Positions 27,706-38,200 of a stretch of 64,000 nucleotides of DNA are shown here, in pieces (position 1 is the stretch's first letter; each line of letters starts with the position of its first letter). The notes below the pieces were generated by a model. That model saw nothing but the letters and a program-made list of their open reading frames with translations. It was not told the origin of the DNA and ran no database searches. Origin of the DNA: Alloascoidea africana (Eukaryota > Ascomycota > Alloascoideomycetes > Alloascoideales > Alloascoideaceae); assembly GCA_030581615.1 (NCBI GenBank), contig JAKTTT010000074.1:32417-96416 (forward strand), read 5' to 3'. Position numbers and translations under genes: made by a program.

Positions 27706-29496
27706 TTAGCTTCTTCCAAAATGCAACACCTTTCTTTTCCAAATATATATTTGATATTTCAATTTCCCATACCAACCCGTCTCACTCTTCTCGATCAATT
27801 CTTGTAAAACGCGTTCTTTCTCCTCCGCTTTGCGGAAAATTCCTTCACCTTCTCCCCAAACAAGACCAGAGTCAAGATCGGCATCGGAAGACTTTATATA
27901 CTTGTCCGTTTTCCAAAATCTAATCTTCCATCCACAGTAACAAATTGCAAAAACGGCTACTCCGAGATATGTGCCAAACGGGTTTTTCCAATCAAATGGC
28001 TCGTATTGCGTAGAGGCATAACCCATTCCTGCAAATAGAAACAGCCCAACGACGATCACCGTTATGGGCAATAAAGGGTATAGAGGTTGCACAAAGGGCA
28101 AATCTGAAAGAGGCCTGTTTTGAGCTTTCATGGCTTGTCTGAATCTGATGGATATGAGGCCTGCAGAAGTCCAGGTTAAAATCGCACTTGCACTGGTAAT
28201 GTTCATGAACCAGGTGAAGACAACGCCATTGCCCCATATCGTGGTTAAAAAGACCAGACAGGAAATGGCACCGGTTAAAAACATGGCGTACATGGGCACG
28301 CCTCGCTTGTTTACAACGCCAAAGATAGGAAAGAACCGGCGCTCTTGGGACATGGCCATGAGCATTCTGGAGGACGCAAAGAAGCAAGAGTTTATCGCTG
28401 ACAGGACTGCCGTCAACAGAACAGCGTTTACAACGTGCACGGCTGGACCAAAACCGGCCATTTGGAAAACAATGGTGATGGGGGAAACCGAAACGTCACT
28501 ATCAAAGTAGGCATTCAAAAGTCTGGGGTCCTTGTGGTTGATACAGAGACCAACGACAAGACAGGTCAGAATCATAAAGATCAAAATACGGAAAACCGTG
28601 AGCTTGACGGCTGTTGGAATTGCTTTCCACGGCTTTGCAGTTTCTCCCGAGGTCAGAGTGACGAGCTCGGTGCCGCCAAACGAGTAAAATGCGAATACTA
28701 TCGTCTGGAACCAGGCGCTGAAGCCGCCAACCCAGGCATTCCCATCTCGAAAGTTGGCGAGACCAGGAGAAGGCACTTCTGCGGTCGGGATGGCGCCCCA
28801 GTCGTAGAGGAGACCAACGATGATGAACAGAATGATAAAGAGGACCTTGACCATCGTGAACCAGTACTCGGCCTCGCCGTAGGTCTTGACGCTGATCAGA
28901 TTGAGAACAAAGAGCGGCACGAGAATCACAATGGCCCATACCCAGGAAGCAACGTTGGGCAGCCAAAACTGGATGATGATGGCTGCCGCCGTCAGTTCGC
29001 TGGGGATGCTGAAGGACCATTGCAAGTAGTAGTTGATTCCCAGAGCAAATCCAAACGAGTCGTCCACGAAGCGAGTGCCATAGTGCGAGAAAGAGCCCGA
29101 GTTGGGGATGTACGAGGACATCTCGCCAAGAACCACCACCACGGCGTACACAAAGAAGCCACACACGGTGTAGGCCACCAGCGACCCGGCGGGACCACTG
29201 TACGCGATGCCCTCACCTATCGCGAGGAAAACTCCGGTGCCGATCGTGCCTCCCAGAGCGATAAACGTAATGTGTCGGGATTTGAGAGTCTTGGCCACTT
29301 TCGCCGAGCCATCGCCAAAGAAGCGGCTTCGAAAATTTCTTTGTGCGCCGTCTTCAGATACGAGGATGCTCCCTTGCTGTTGCGCCTGGTGGCCATCATC
29401 GTAGGAGTTGGACTGGCTGAGGCCGATGCCGATGGACGACGACCTCGCCGTCACGAGGTTGTTCTTCTCCAGATCAGAAGGTGAAGACGATCGCAT
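27706..29496 (-). CDS. Amino-acid permease (APC superfamily, fungal YAT family)
   Basis: Plasma-membrane proton/amino-acid symporter of 596 residues, the usual size. After a ~70-residue hydrophilic N tail, the first span carries the family signature LKSRHITFIALGGTIGTGVF. GEMSSYIPNSGSFSHYGTRFV follows, then IPSELTAAAIIIQFW, then the span-6 region FSAWFQTIVFAFYSFGGTELVTL with the Gly-Gly-Thr-Glu substrate site. About twelve hydrophobic segments are visible, then a ~85-residue cytoplasmic tail beginning KIRFWKTDKYIK. The start is the ATG at 29496. Substrate range cannot be fixed from sequence: Can1/Lyp1-, Dip5- and general-type carriers share these motifs. GC content is high in the first half of the gene, which produces long antisense open frames that I do not regard as genes. 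Confidence 0.92.
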   Translation of the reverse strand: MRSSSPSDLEKNNLVTARSSSIGIGLSQSNSYDDGHQAQQQGSILVSEDGAQRNFRSRFFGDGSAKVAKTLKSRHITFIALGGTIGTGVFLAIGEGIAYSGPAGSLVAYTVCGFFVYAVVVVLGEMSSYIPNSGSFSHYGTRFVDDSFGFALGINYYLQWSFSIPSELTAAAIIIQFWLPNVASWVWAIVILVPLFVLNLISVKTYGEAEYWFTMVKVLFIILFIIVGLLYDWGAIPTAEVPSPGLANFRDGNAWVGGFSAWFQTIVFAFYSFGGTELVTLTSGETAKPWKAIPTAVKLTVFRILIFMILTCLVVGLCINHKDPRLLNAYFDSDVSVSPITIVFQMAGFGPAVHVVNAVLLTAVLSAINSCFFASSRMLMAMSQERRFFPIFGVVNKRGVPMYAMFLTGAISCLVFLTTIWGNGVVFTWFMNITSASAILTWTSAGLISIRFRQAMKAQNRPLSDLPFVQPLYPLLPITVIVVGLFLFAGMGYASTQYEPFDWKNPFGTYLGVAVFAICYCGWKIRFWKTDKYIKSSDADLDSGLVWGEGEGIFRKAEEKERVLQELIEKSETGWYGKLKYQIYIWKRKVLHFGRS

Positions 29497-29812
29497 CCGT
29501 TCTTGATTAATGGACAGGTGCAGAAGAAAGTTGATGCGGTCTCACGATGTTTTGTACTGCCAATTTTTCACCCAACCTTGAAAGCCAAGAGAAGAAACGG
29601 AGAGGGAGGGAAAATGAAAAAAAAAAAGTTTCCCCCACCAAAAAGCAAAAAACGGATGAGAGAGATGGAAGAGAAAACCAAATCAAAAAGGAACAGAGAT
29701 AAGATAAATAGAGCTACGCTCTGGGTTTTGGGCTCTGTGCTCGGGATGGCGTGCTACTGTGCGGCCCATTCACCATTTTTTTCTATTCTTCTTTTATTCT
29801 ATTGTCCTGGTG
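29497..29812. promoter_or_regulatory. Permease promoter / acetyltransferase 3' flank
   Basis: 316 bp, with an A-rich tract (29615-29700) upstream of the permease start. No specific site is claimed. Confidence 0.4.
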
Positions 29813-30676
29813 CTAGGCCTTACTAGTTTCGCCCCAGACAGCCTCCCGCTTCGTTGCTGCTTGTCCTGGCAGATGGTTGAAAAGCATAAAGTAGACCGCC
29901 ATGCCCTCGCCGTTTGGCTTCTTCCGCCCGTGCTTGTCGCTGACCCCCAGCCCCATGCGGAACTCCTCCATCACCGCGAAGCCAAAGTGCGAGTAGACGT
30001 CGCGGGCGTGCTCGCTGACCGCCTCCAGAGAGACCGCTATGCCGTCCCGGACGGCTCTGGCCATGCCCCACTCCATCACCGCTCGGATTGATCCGGTCTT
30101 GGCCTTGGCCTGGGAGCCTGGCGGTGCGTTTCTCCCGATGAATTGCAAGTGCCAGTGGTTCTGCCGCGAGCCCGTTCCCAGGTACTTTTCCCTCAGCCGG
30201 ACGATGTTCTCTTCCATCTCCTCGCCGGGGCGTGGGCCTCGCTGCTCCCGGCGCTGCTCCATGCCCTTATCCTCCAGTTTAGGCGGGTTCACGCCCGGCG
30301 GGACCCACACAGCCGCGGAATCCCAGCACGAGAGAACCACAGCTCCCGATTCTACAAAATGTGGCACGTATTTTTCGAAAAAGCCGTGCGTGTACTCCCG
30401 TGGGAGCTCGATCTCGACCGGGTCCAGGTCCAGGTCCGGATGGCTGAGCCTGGCCATGAAGCAGTTGAAGTCCAAGCGAGAAAAGGCCTCCGTCAGTGTT
30501 TCTATAGCGTGGGTCAGAGCATCCTGTTGGTTTGCTTCTGCTAGGCTTTGTTTGTCCAGGGTGATTATGTCCCGAGCAGACGCAAACGCAAACATGTCGT
30601 TAACGCTCTTATCCGCTTCTGCCTTATCACCTCCTCCTAATTGTGTACGCTTCACAGGATTTGGAGTTGTAGCCAT
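29813..30676 (-). CDS. GNAT-family N-acetyltransferase
   Basis: A 287-residue protein starting at the ATG at 30676. The C-terminal half shows a GNAT fold: the beta-4 strand NHWHLQFIGRNAP, then the acetyl-CoA loop region (SQAKAKTGSIRAVMEWG, a weak form of Q/RxxGxG/A), then GIAVSLEAVSEHARDVYSHFGFAV, which is the usual beta-5/alpha-4 element. The middle contains SCWDSAAVWVPPGVNP, common in fungal single-domain GNATs resembling puromycin-type acetyltransferases. The substrate is unknown. No targeting signal is seen. The coding sequence is GC-rich relative to flanking DNA. Confidence 0.82.
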   Translation of the reverse strand: MATTPNPVKRTQLGGGDKAEADKSVNDMFAFASARDIITLDKQSLAEANQQDALTHAIETLTEAFSRLDFNCFMARLSHPDLDLDPVEIELPREYTHGFFEKYVPHFVESGAVVLSCWDSAAVWVPPGVNPPKLEDKGMEQRREQRGPRPGEEMEENIVRLREKYLGTGSRQNHWHLQFIGRNAPPGSQAKAKTGSIRAVMEWGMARAVRDGIAVSLEAVSEHARDVYSHFGFAVMEEFRMGLGVSDKHGRKKPNGEGMAVYFMLFNHLPGQAATKREAVWGETSKA

Positions 30677-31784
30677 TGTGTGTCTACTAGAGTTTCTTTA
30701 TGCCTTGCCCAATCACACGATTACTCAATGTCTAGTTAACAACAAACCTCCCCCAAAAAAAGAGAACCAGAAATAGAAGAAGGAAATTGGAGCTAGAAAC
30801 TATGAGCAAGTAAAGGAAGAAGTAGTCCCGTGTCTCCTTGGTTACCAGTTTTTTCAAGAGTGGAAACAAGGTTATAACCCTAAAACTAGACCTGATTTTA
30901 GCCGCTTTTCTCACGGGGTCTCCAAAAGAGAGAAAGTGTGTGTGTGTGTATGTATGCAGTCAAGTTCAGTGTTTCCCGTTGAAATCCAACAGATCTACGA
31001 TTTCCATCCTCTTCATCTTTCTCCTTTGCTTTGAGATTCAAGCAAATGTCCAATCATATAGACGGGCTGAAGCAGATGTAACCTGTCACCGAAATTTGTT
31101 TTCAAAGTGTTTTAGACCGCGCTGGGTTTACACAGAGAGAATCTAAATCTGTATCTGTATCTGAAGCTGCTCCCCTGCCTTTGAAAGAGTCGCCTACAGT
31201 ATGCATTTTTGGTAGTGGCATCTACACATTTACAGTATATCCTCCTCACCTTTTTTTTTTTTTTGTAGTTTTGTAATTATTTTTGCGGAGTTGTTGCTGT
31301 TGTTTGTTGCCAAATCTGAGAGAAAACTGGTACAAATCAGGTATATCTCCTCTCTCTCGAACCACTAGGAAAGTGGACTTGAAATAGATAATGCCGATTT
31401 CTAAGTCCTTGTGTTTGACTTGCACTTTAGTTTTATCCTTTTTTAGACAACAAGCCAGAGCACTCAAAAAAAATAAGGAAAGTCCCAATATTGTTCTTTT
31501 CTAATGGACAGGGATTCGGGAAGCATTGCTATCGCAATGTGCGATTTCAGAATAGAACACCGGGTGGGAATAAAATAAAATAATCAGATGAAATGGAGAA
31601 TAGAACAAAACAGTGGTGGTGTCTGCCAGTCTGTCGGGCTATTCATGTCCATTGGCGCTATCTAGAATCTAAAAATGCGTATATATATATTAGTACCGTC
31701 TCTCTCTCTCTCTTTCTGCTCCACAACTCTCTGATCCTAATCCTCTCAAGCTCACATAACGCTCTCTCCCAGCAACAAAGAACA
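30677..31784. promoter_or_regulatory. Divergent promoter region, GNAT and YFH7
   Basis: 1.1 kb with a (GT)n run near 30940, poly-T at 31250-31265, a (TA)n run at about 31680-31690 and a CT repeat at 31699-31716. An ATG at 31593 is in frame with YFH7, but the encoded extension crosses these simple repeats and is unlike the family. Confidence 0.45.
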
Positions 31785-32900
31785 ATGGACTCGATCTATA
31801 CGTCTCTTGCGCATGAAATCATCCAGAAATTGGAAGAGTCCAAGAGATACAGAATCCTTGTTCTTGTGGGAGGAATCCCCGGCTCTGGCAAATCCACAGT
31901 AGCAAACAGAGTCAAGAACAAAATCAACCAAATTGTTCAGGAGGAGAAAACCAAGAGGAAACAATCTTCAAGTACATCCACAATTCCGATTCCATCGCCG
32001 CCCGGATCATCGCCGCATCATAATCATTCTCAGCAAATTGAGACAAATCTTCAAATACATCCCGGCAGTTATGGAGCGCCAGAGACCTCGATTAAGGTTC
32101 TTTCCTCTTTCCCTCCCGCCTCGTTTGCTAACTACTTTGCCAAAAGCAACGTTACGGATGACACTGATTTTGTCCAAACCATCTCCATGGATGGCTTCCA
32201 CTATCCTCGCTACCTTCTCGATGAATTACCCAACTCGGAACTCCTCCACAAGAGGAGAGGTGCTCCTTTCACCTTTGACGCCAACCAAGTGGTGAAAATG
32301 ATTAGAATTCTAAAATCCACCTGCATTCCTCTTCCTAGAAAGATGAGAAGAGCTGGAAGGGGGAAATCCGCTGCAGCATCTGGCCTTGCTCACCTGGACA
32401 CATTTGACACTTTGCCGGAACAATTCACTCAGATCCCAACAGTTCTTCTGCCCTCTTTCGACCACTCGTTGAAGGATCCAAAGGAGGACGGAATTGTCGT
32501 TCTTCCCAAAACCAGAATTTTGATTGTTGAAGGTCTCTACATGCTGTTGAACCAAGAAGGTTGGAGAGACATTTTTTTGAATTGCTACCGACCCAAACAA
32601 CTGTATCCGATTTTGTCGTCCCAGCATTTTAATGCAGAGGGGGAAGAGCCATCTTCCCAAGGATCCATCGAGCCCTGCAAAATTGCCTATTCTTCCTCAA
32701 GTACAATGTCCATATTTATCAACGTTTCCGAACATTCTGCGAGAATGAGAGTTGCCAAACGGCATATTGAGGCCGGAATTTGCAAGAATTTAAAAGAGGC
32801 AATGGAAAGATTTGACTCTAATGATCAACTCAACGGTGGAATTGTTATTCGAAACAGTTTCCCAGCGGATATTTTGGTGCATTCTACCGATGAAAAATAA
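31785..32900 (+). CDS. YFH7: P-loop kinase of the phosphoribulokinase/uridine-kinase fold (Yfh7-like)
   Basis: Yfh7 is a small-molecule ATP-dependent kinase of unproven substrate. The 371-residue product (353 in yeast) starts at the ATG at 31785. The Walker A motif is GGIPGSGKST (about residues 30-39). The family's distinctive MDGFHYPRYLLDELPN with HKRRGAPFTFDA follows, then PSFDHSLKDP and the Walker-B-like strand TRILIVEGLYMLLN. The lid and C-terminal part include RVAKRHIEAGICKNLKEAMER and NDQLNGGIVIRN. Residues about 50-90 carry a low-complexity Ser/Pro/His insertion relative to the usual proteins. Probably cytosolic. Confidence 0.92.
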   Translation: MDSIYTSLAHEIIQKLEESKRYRILVLVGGIPGSGKSTVANRVKNKINQIVQEEKTKRKQSSSTSTIPIPSPPGSSPHHNHSQQIETNLQIHPGSYGAPETSIKVLSSFPPASFANYFAKSNVTDDTDFVQTISMDGFHYPRYLLDELPNSELLHKRRGAPFTFDANQVVKMIRILKSTCIPLPRKMRRAGRGKSAAASGLAHLDTFDTLPEQFTQIPTVLLPSFDHSLKDPKEDGIVVLPKTRILIVEGLYMLLNQEGWRDIFLNCYRPKQLYPILSSQHFNAEGEEPSSQGSIEPCKIAYSSSSTMSIFINVSEHSARMRVAKRHIEAGICKNLKEAMERFDSNDQLNGGIVIRNSFPADILVHSTDEK

Positions 32901-33375
32901 TGCGAATGTTCAGCAATGAATATGCGTGTGTTTGTCTTCAAGAATGTGTTTGTTTTTGTCTGTTTTTTTTTAAACATATTGAATCTTTTGTCCCATTTCT
33001 TTTTTTCTTTTATTATTCTCTGGTGATGTCTCTTGTATGAATCATTTATCATGTCGTGTATATACCATCTTACGATTCCATTTCACAATTCTGTCTATAT
33101 TTTTCCCTGTATAATCTATCATGTTTCTAATACCCCATTTCTGCTATCTCACATGTTTAATTTTTTTTTTGTGCTTACTGTTCGACTTGTCTATACTTGT
33201 ATGTTCCGTTTTTAATCAGTGTTTCTATTACTCTGGCCGTACATTGTAACTGTGTAATAGATTATTATACATTTTATTTATAGTGAAGCGTCAAATCAAA
33301 ATGAAAAGGTGTTCCAAAGTGTAGTAACAAAGTGAAAGATTGGGATCACAAAATTCTGATATCATGCACAGAAAA
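32901..33375. other. Convergent 3' intergenic region
   Basis: 475 bp, AT-rich, between the convergent YFH7 and WDR83-like genes, with T-runs at 32960-33010 and 33160. Nothing else is seen. Confidence 0.45.
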
Positions 33376-34383
33376 TCAAACGTTCAATTCATTTTCCTCC
33401 TTATCTTCCCAAATGCAAACAGCACCATCCAATCCTCCACTAACCAGCATATTCTGTTTAGCATAGTATGCGACTTGGCTCACTATGGCACCACTGCTGG
33501 AATGACTCATCGAGCCTGCTAGAACATTCTGGGATTCAAGAACGTCCCATATATTGACACACCCATTACCTGATCCACTGAAAACATGGCCATCGTTATT
33601 GCAAAAACCCGCATTCATGGGGAAAATCTTCTTTTTGTTTGCTTTTTCTCCCGAGCTTTTCCCAGCAGTTTGATCTTTCAAAGTGGAATTGTGGGCTTCA
33701 TCAGGGACGGAGAATTGGTTCAGCATCTTGCCACTCATCACATCAAAGAGTCGTATCGCTCCATCTATCGACATTACCACAGCCATGGCGCCATCAGTGT
33801 CTAACTCAACAGAGAGAACACCATCTGCCATAGTGTCGGTTACAACACTCCCCATTCGAATATCGTAATATCTCACACGGCCATCGAGTGAACCAGTAAC
33901 CAGTAGAGAGTCCAACGTAGCAATCGTCGAAACCGCATCCTTTGCATCGTCCAACGCCTGGATAGGCTTGTATCCATGGCTCCTAAGGTCCCAAAACTTG
34001 ACATACTTGTCCCTGCCACCCGTCGCAAGCACTCCAGTCCCATCGCCCAGGTACTTCACCGTACTTATCCCATAGAAGTGAATACCACGCCAACGACGAA
34101 CAGGTTGTGCTGGGTTTCTACAATCCCAATGCATTAGAGCATTGTCATCCGAGACCGTTGCAAAATGTGTATCCTGAGGGCTTAGCGCAACGTCGTTTAC
34201 ACCGTAGGCGTGCTGCTTTGGATAACTCTGTAAAAGGGCACCTCGCTGTGTGGACCAAAGTTTTACTATCGAGTCGGTGGAGGCAGTTAGAAAGTACGGT
34301 GCGTTTGCAGAATGGGATATGGAAGTTATGGGCGTCCTCTCATAGCATTGCAGTTTGTGGGTTTGGTGTATTGGTAGTGACAT
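33376..34383 (-). CDS. WD40 repeat protein, WDR83/MORG1-like
   Basis: Seven-bladed propeller of 335 residues (human WDR83 is 315). In animals it scaffolds ERK signalling and is also spliceosome-associated. Family-like blocks include FLTASTDSIVKLWSTQRGAL, ALSPQDTHFATVSDDNALM, TLDSLLVTGSLDGRVRYYDI followed by RMGSVV, and SIDGAIRLFDVMSGKMLNQF. The RYYDIRMG segment with its preceding GSLDGRV is typical of this family rather than Swd2 or Cdc40. I start at the first in-frame ATG, at 34383. The open frame runs 17 codons further upstream without another ATG. A GTGAGT donor-like site at about 34455 raises the possibility of a 5'-UTR intron. Confidence 0.83.
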   Translation of the reverse strand: MSLPIHQTHKLQCYERTPITSISHSANAPYFLTASTDSIVKLWSTQRGALLQSYPKQHAYGVNDVALSPQDTHFATVSDDNALMHWDCRNPAQPVRRWRGIHFYGISTVKYLGDGTGVLATGGRDKYVKFWDLRSHGYKPIQALDDAKDAVSTIATLDSLLVTGSLDGRVRYYDIRMGSVVTDTMADGVLSVELDTDGAMAVVMSIDGAIRLFDVMSGKMLNQFSVPDEAHNSTLKDQTAGKSSGEKANKKKIFPMNAGFCNNDGHVFSGSGNGCVNIWDVLESQNVLAGSMSHSSSGAIVSQVAYYAKQNMLVSGGLDGAVCIWEDKEENELNV

Positions 34384-35263
34384 TAGTGGGAAGTCCGTAT
34401 GCTCATCTTTAGTATGCTGGTGGTGGTGATGCAAGTGGTGAAGATGTTGAAAAACTCACCAACCTTCACAACATTATTGTCCACAAACTTTGAACTCAGA
34501 TGTTTCTACACTTTTTTTTTTTGGTAATCAAATCAATCAAATTGACTAATAAATAGTAAATAAATAAGCAGTTCAGTTTTACTTTTGCGTTTTGCTAATT
34601 TTCCTTTCCACTTCCACCGCTCAGCTTAGACAAAACAATAAATAGGTTAATAAATAAGTAATAGGCCAATAAATAATGGTAGCATCAATAGTTTAGTTTA
34701 AAGTGCCACTTTGTTCTCGCGGTTTTTCTAACGGATATCTTGTTCAAAAGAATTGTTTGTTGCCCCTCCTTCTCCTTCTCCTCCTCTTATCCCGTTTTCT
34801 CTCTCTAACTGTCCAAATTGAGACACTGTTATTAAACAAAAAAAAAACAAAAAAGTATTCATCATCATCATTATAATCATCAACAATGGTCAATAAAGTA
34901 TAGATGTTCAGTATAAATTGTTCAAGGGTTGAAGAAGGTCAGACATGTTCATAAAACCAAAAAAACCAAAAAGCTGAATGCTCGATCTCACAAGAACCCT
35001 TTTTCAAAGTAAACAATCCATACAGATATCAAAGATGGATGTAATAATACATGCTCATCAAGTTCAAATAAAGTCAGTAGTAAAGCGTATCTTTTTTGTA
35101 CCCTTTTTTCGTTCTCTTTTTTTTTTTCCAAATCAACAACACAGCTTGAAAGCATAAACATAAACACCGAGAGATATCAATATCCCACATGCAAAAAAAC
35201 CCCAAAAGTCACCACAAAAGTGTCAGAAAAAAAAATTGTTTTGATGAGAGGGGAACAAGAGAG
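34384..35263. other. Intergenic, AT-rich
   Basis: 880 bp upstream of the WDR83-like gene and downstream of the Zn2Cys6 gene (both minus strand). It holds AT-rich simple sequence, including TAAATAA-type repeats (34545-34680), a pyrimidine tract (34765-34800) and A/T runs. No gene is seen. Confidence 0.45.
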
Positions 35264-38200
35264 TTAGAACCGAGGAGAGACATTCACGTCCATCCATCCC
35301 AGAAAGTCATCTCCCTTGCCGTCCATCCAGTCAGTACCGTACATAAATGCATCCAGATTAACGTTAGCACTGTTGTTGTTATGATTGTTATTATTATTGT
35401 TACTGTTATTATTCTGACATTGGTGATCTTGATACAACGGCATATGGTCCATTCCATTCCCATGTGCTTGCTGTCGCAAAATTGGAGGTGAGTGTGCGTA
35501 TGAAGAAGTTCCTAATTGCGAACCAGTGTCAACACTGCCCAAGGTTTGCTGACCGGTACTTCCCGGATCATTACTTCTGGTAAAACTAGGCTCTGTGACA
35601 TCACCGCTCATACAAGGGGTCATGGAATTGTTATCAGGGGCCCAAACATGATTTTCCATGGGTTTACCTTGAGTGGAAATGCCACCATTCTCAGAAGTAG
35701 TTGTTCTTGCATCCTCACTCTCTGTTGAACAGGTTGGAAATTGTCCTTTTTCGAATCGTCGATGTTGGTAACAAGCTGCTTCCATAAACCCGCTACGGGT
35801 GTTGCTTCCTTCTAGCATTGCTACTGGGATTCCGTTAATACGGTTGGGTTCGGACAGGCCATTTTCATTAGCCTTTGCAGTAGCACTAGACATGGCTGCG
35901 GAAGTCGGGACCAAAGATGTAATGGTGGTGCCATTTGGAGTGGTTGTTCCTACTGTGGTAAAATCATCTTTGGAAATTTGATCAAAAAGGGGCAGAGGCA
36001 GCGGATTAAACAGCTGAGGATTCACCGAAGTTTGCTCGTTATCGCCATCATCTTCAGCATAATCATTCTCATTTCCAGTTTCCCTTTCCAGTTGTTGGTT
36101 AGGGTATGATCCGTTCTGAGCACCGCCTTTCTTGTTCAATGAACATCTCCGTCTAGCTTCGTGAATGCGCCAGATGAGCTCGTAGAATAAAGATGCTGCA
36201 AGATGGCTTCGCATCTTGTCGATGATTCCATGAGCGCGAGTGAAAAGCTCTGGGCAAGTCACCAAAACAAAGTTCAACTTTTCCAATACCTTGGCGGTTC
36301 TGCTGATATCATTGTCAACATCTTTCCAAGCGGTAAGCATGTTTCTGAAAAGTCTGTGGACGGTTACAACTGATTGCCTGCAAGATTCAACATGATGCGA
36401 GAGCAGATACGGGGTTAGGTGAAGTCGAAAGAGCACATAGGCTGCTTGCGATACCGCCTGGCGGATGTAAATTGGATACTCGACCAATTGGCGCTGGGAC
36501 GCCAGACCAGATATTAGTGTGACAATCTTGGTGCTTACATGGTAAGCTTGAGTAACGTATTTTGTCTGATCTTCAACGGGAGTATCAGGGAGGAAAGCGT
36601 AACAACATGTCATAAGCTTCACGTATAGAAAATAGATCTCAACAGATGCTAAGAAAGAGTTAGTTTGGTTAGAGAAAAAAAAGGATTCGCATGAAATAAA
36701 CTTACGATCTTCCAGGTTCAGATGTTTCTTGAGTTGATCCAACTGTCTTTCCATAATGGCTAAGGTGCCGGGTCGGTCATATCCATCCATTAGACCATCA
36801 GCACGGTTGACGCTAACCCCCACAGCATTCGTTAACTTGGACTGAAACACTGCCAACGAGATTAATGATCTGAAATTTGGAGGCAAAGTTCCATCTGTCC
36901 GGGCATTTTCAATTAGACAGTCGGTTTGTAACGAGTGGGGCAGCCCAAGATTAGCGCCCCAGAACTGATCACACAAGAACACTCCCAACCAGGTTCTTGT
37001 TCTCCATTTCTCGCCATCGCTAAGAGAAGCCTGGCCTCTTGAAAACTCATCCAAGAACTCTCCGCGGTGAAGTCCAAGTTGTAGTCCAAGAGACTTTGCC
37101 AACCCCACGAATCGATAGGAGCAATCGTCCAACAACTTTTGATTTGGTAGCGGCCATGTGCTTAGAATGAGCAGGGCCTGGACGATGTGAGTTGAACGAG
37201 GGGTGTGAATCCAGCAGGTTTCAATTGCCAGTTGTTTGATAAGTGATGCTAATGAATTATAAAGCGTGGGGTTTGGATCAGAAAGGCAAGCGGTCAAACA
37301 TACAGTCCAAAAAAGCAACTGTGATTGGGAGTAGAGTTCTGTGCAACTGTTTGACAGTACAATAGGCAGATAGGGTAGATAGTCCTTCACAAATCTTGTG
37401 TGTAGGCGTTGGGCTTGCTCAAGGGAGAGTCTAACATCACCAAGAACAAATTCATTTTGGAAGGAGGTTTGGCCGTTTGGCGCATCAGCAACTGAATTTC
37501 TTGGGGATGAATCATTGTCGAGACTACAGTTGTCGTTGTTTAAAGAGCTTTGCATAGTCAACGTTGTCACTGGCTGTTGATCGCTAATAGGCTTTAAATC
37601 TTCAGACGTTGAATAGCCAGAAACCATATTCTCAATGGGGCTATTTTCGACCGAAGACGAAATGGCTTCAACAGAGTGGGGGCCCCTCTGATTAGGATTA
37701 GCCCGGGACGAGTCCAAAGCAAAAATGTTAGAATCGGGTTCTTGTTTAACTTGAGGCACACTTTGAGTTGAAGAATAAGAGCTTGCAATAGAGTTTGAAG
37801 GAGATACTGCATCTGAGCTTCCAGAGAAAGACCGCACGGAGGCCATACTGTTGTTATTGCTGCTGTTGTTATTGTTATTGTTGTTCATTTGATATACCCA
37901 CATTTTTTCGTTCTGTCTAAGAGTATTGACCATGGCCCGTAGAGCCTCAATATCGTTTCTCAGACTTTGTATCTGGCCGCCTTTTTGTGGCTTGAAAGAT
38001 GGGTCAATCTCGCACTTGAGTCCCATTTTTTCACATCTTGTACAAGGGCGAGGTAATTTATCGGAAGCATCGCATTTGATCTTGTGTTGACGGCAATGGG
38101 AACATGACGTTACTGGGCGATGGCCTGAAGGCTTTTGTCCGGTTGTGCTTCCGTTGGTTGATTTGCTGTTATTTGCACTCGGACCTAAGGAACTTTGACG

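Noticed and set aside
28435-29484. Long open frame antisense to the permease
   Set aside because: The permease is unambiguous on the other strand; the antisense frame is a by-product of GC-rich codons.
30039-30776. Open frame antisense to the GNAT
   Set aside because: Same reason: GC-rich shadow with no protein family features.
31593-31784. 64-residue N-terminal extension of YFH7 from an upstream in-frame ATG
   Set aside because: Crosses TA and CT simple repeats and is unlike the family start at 31785.
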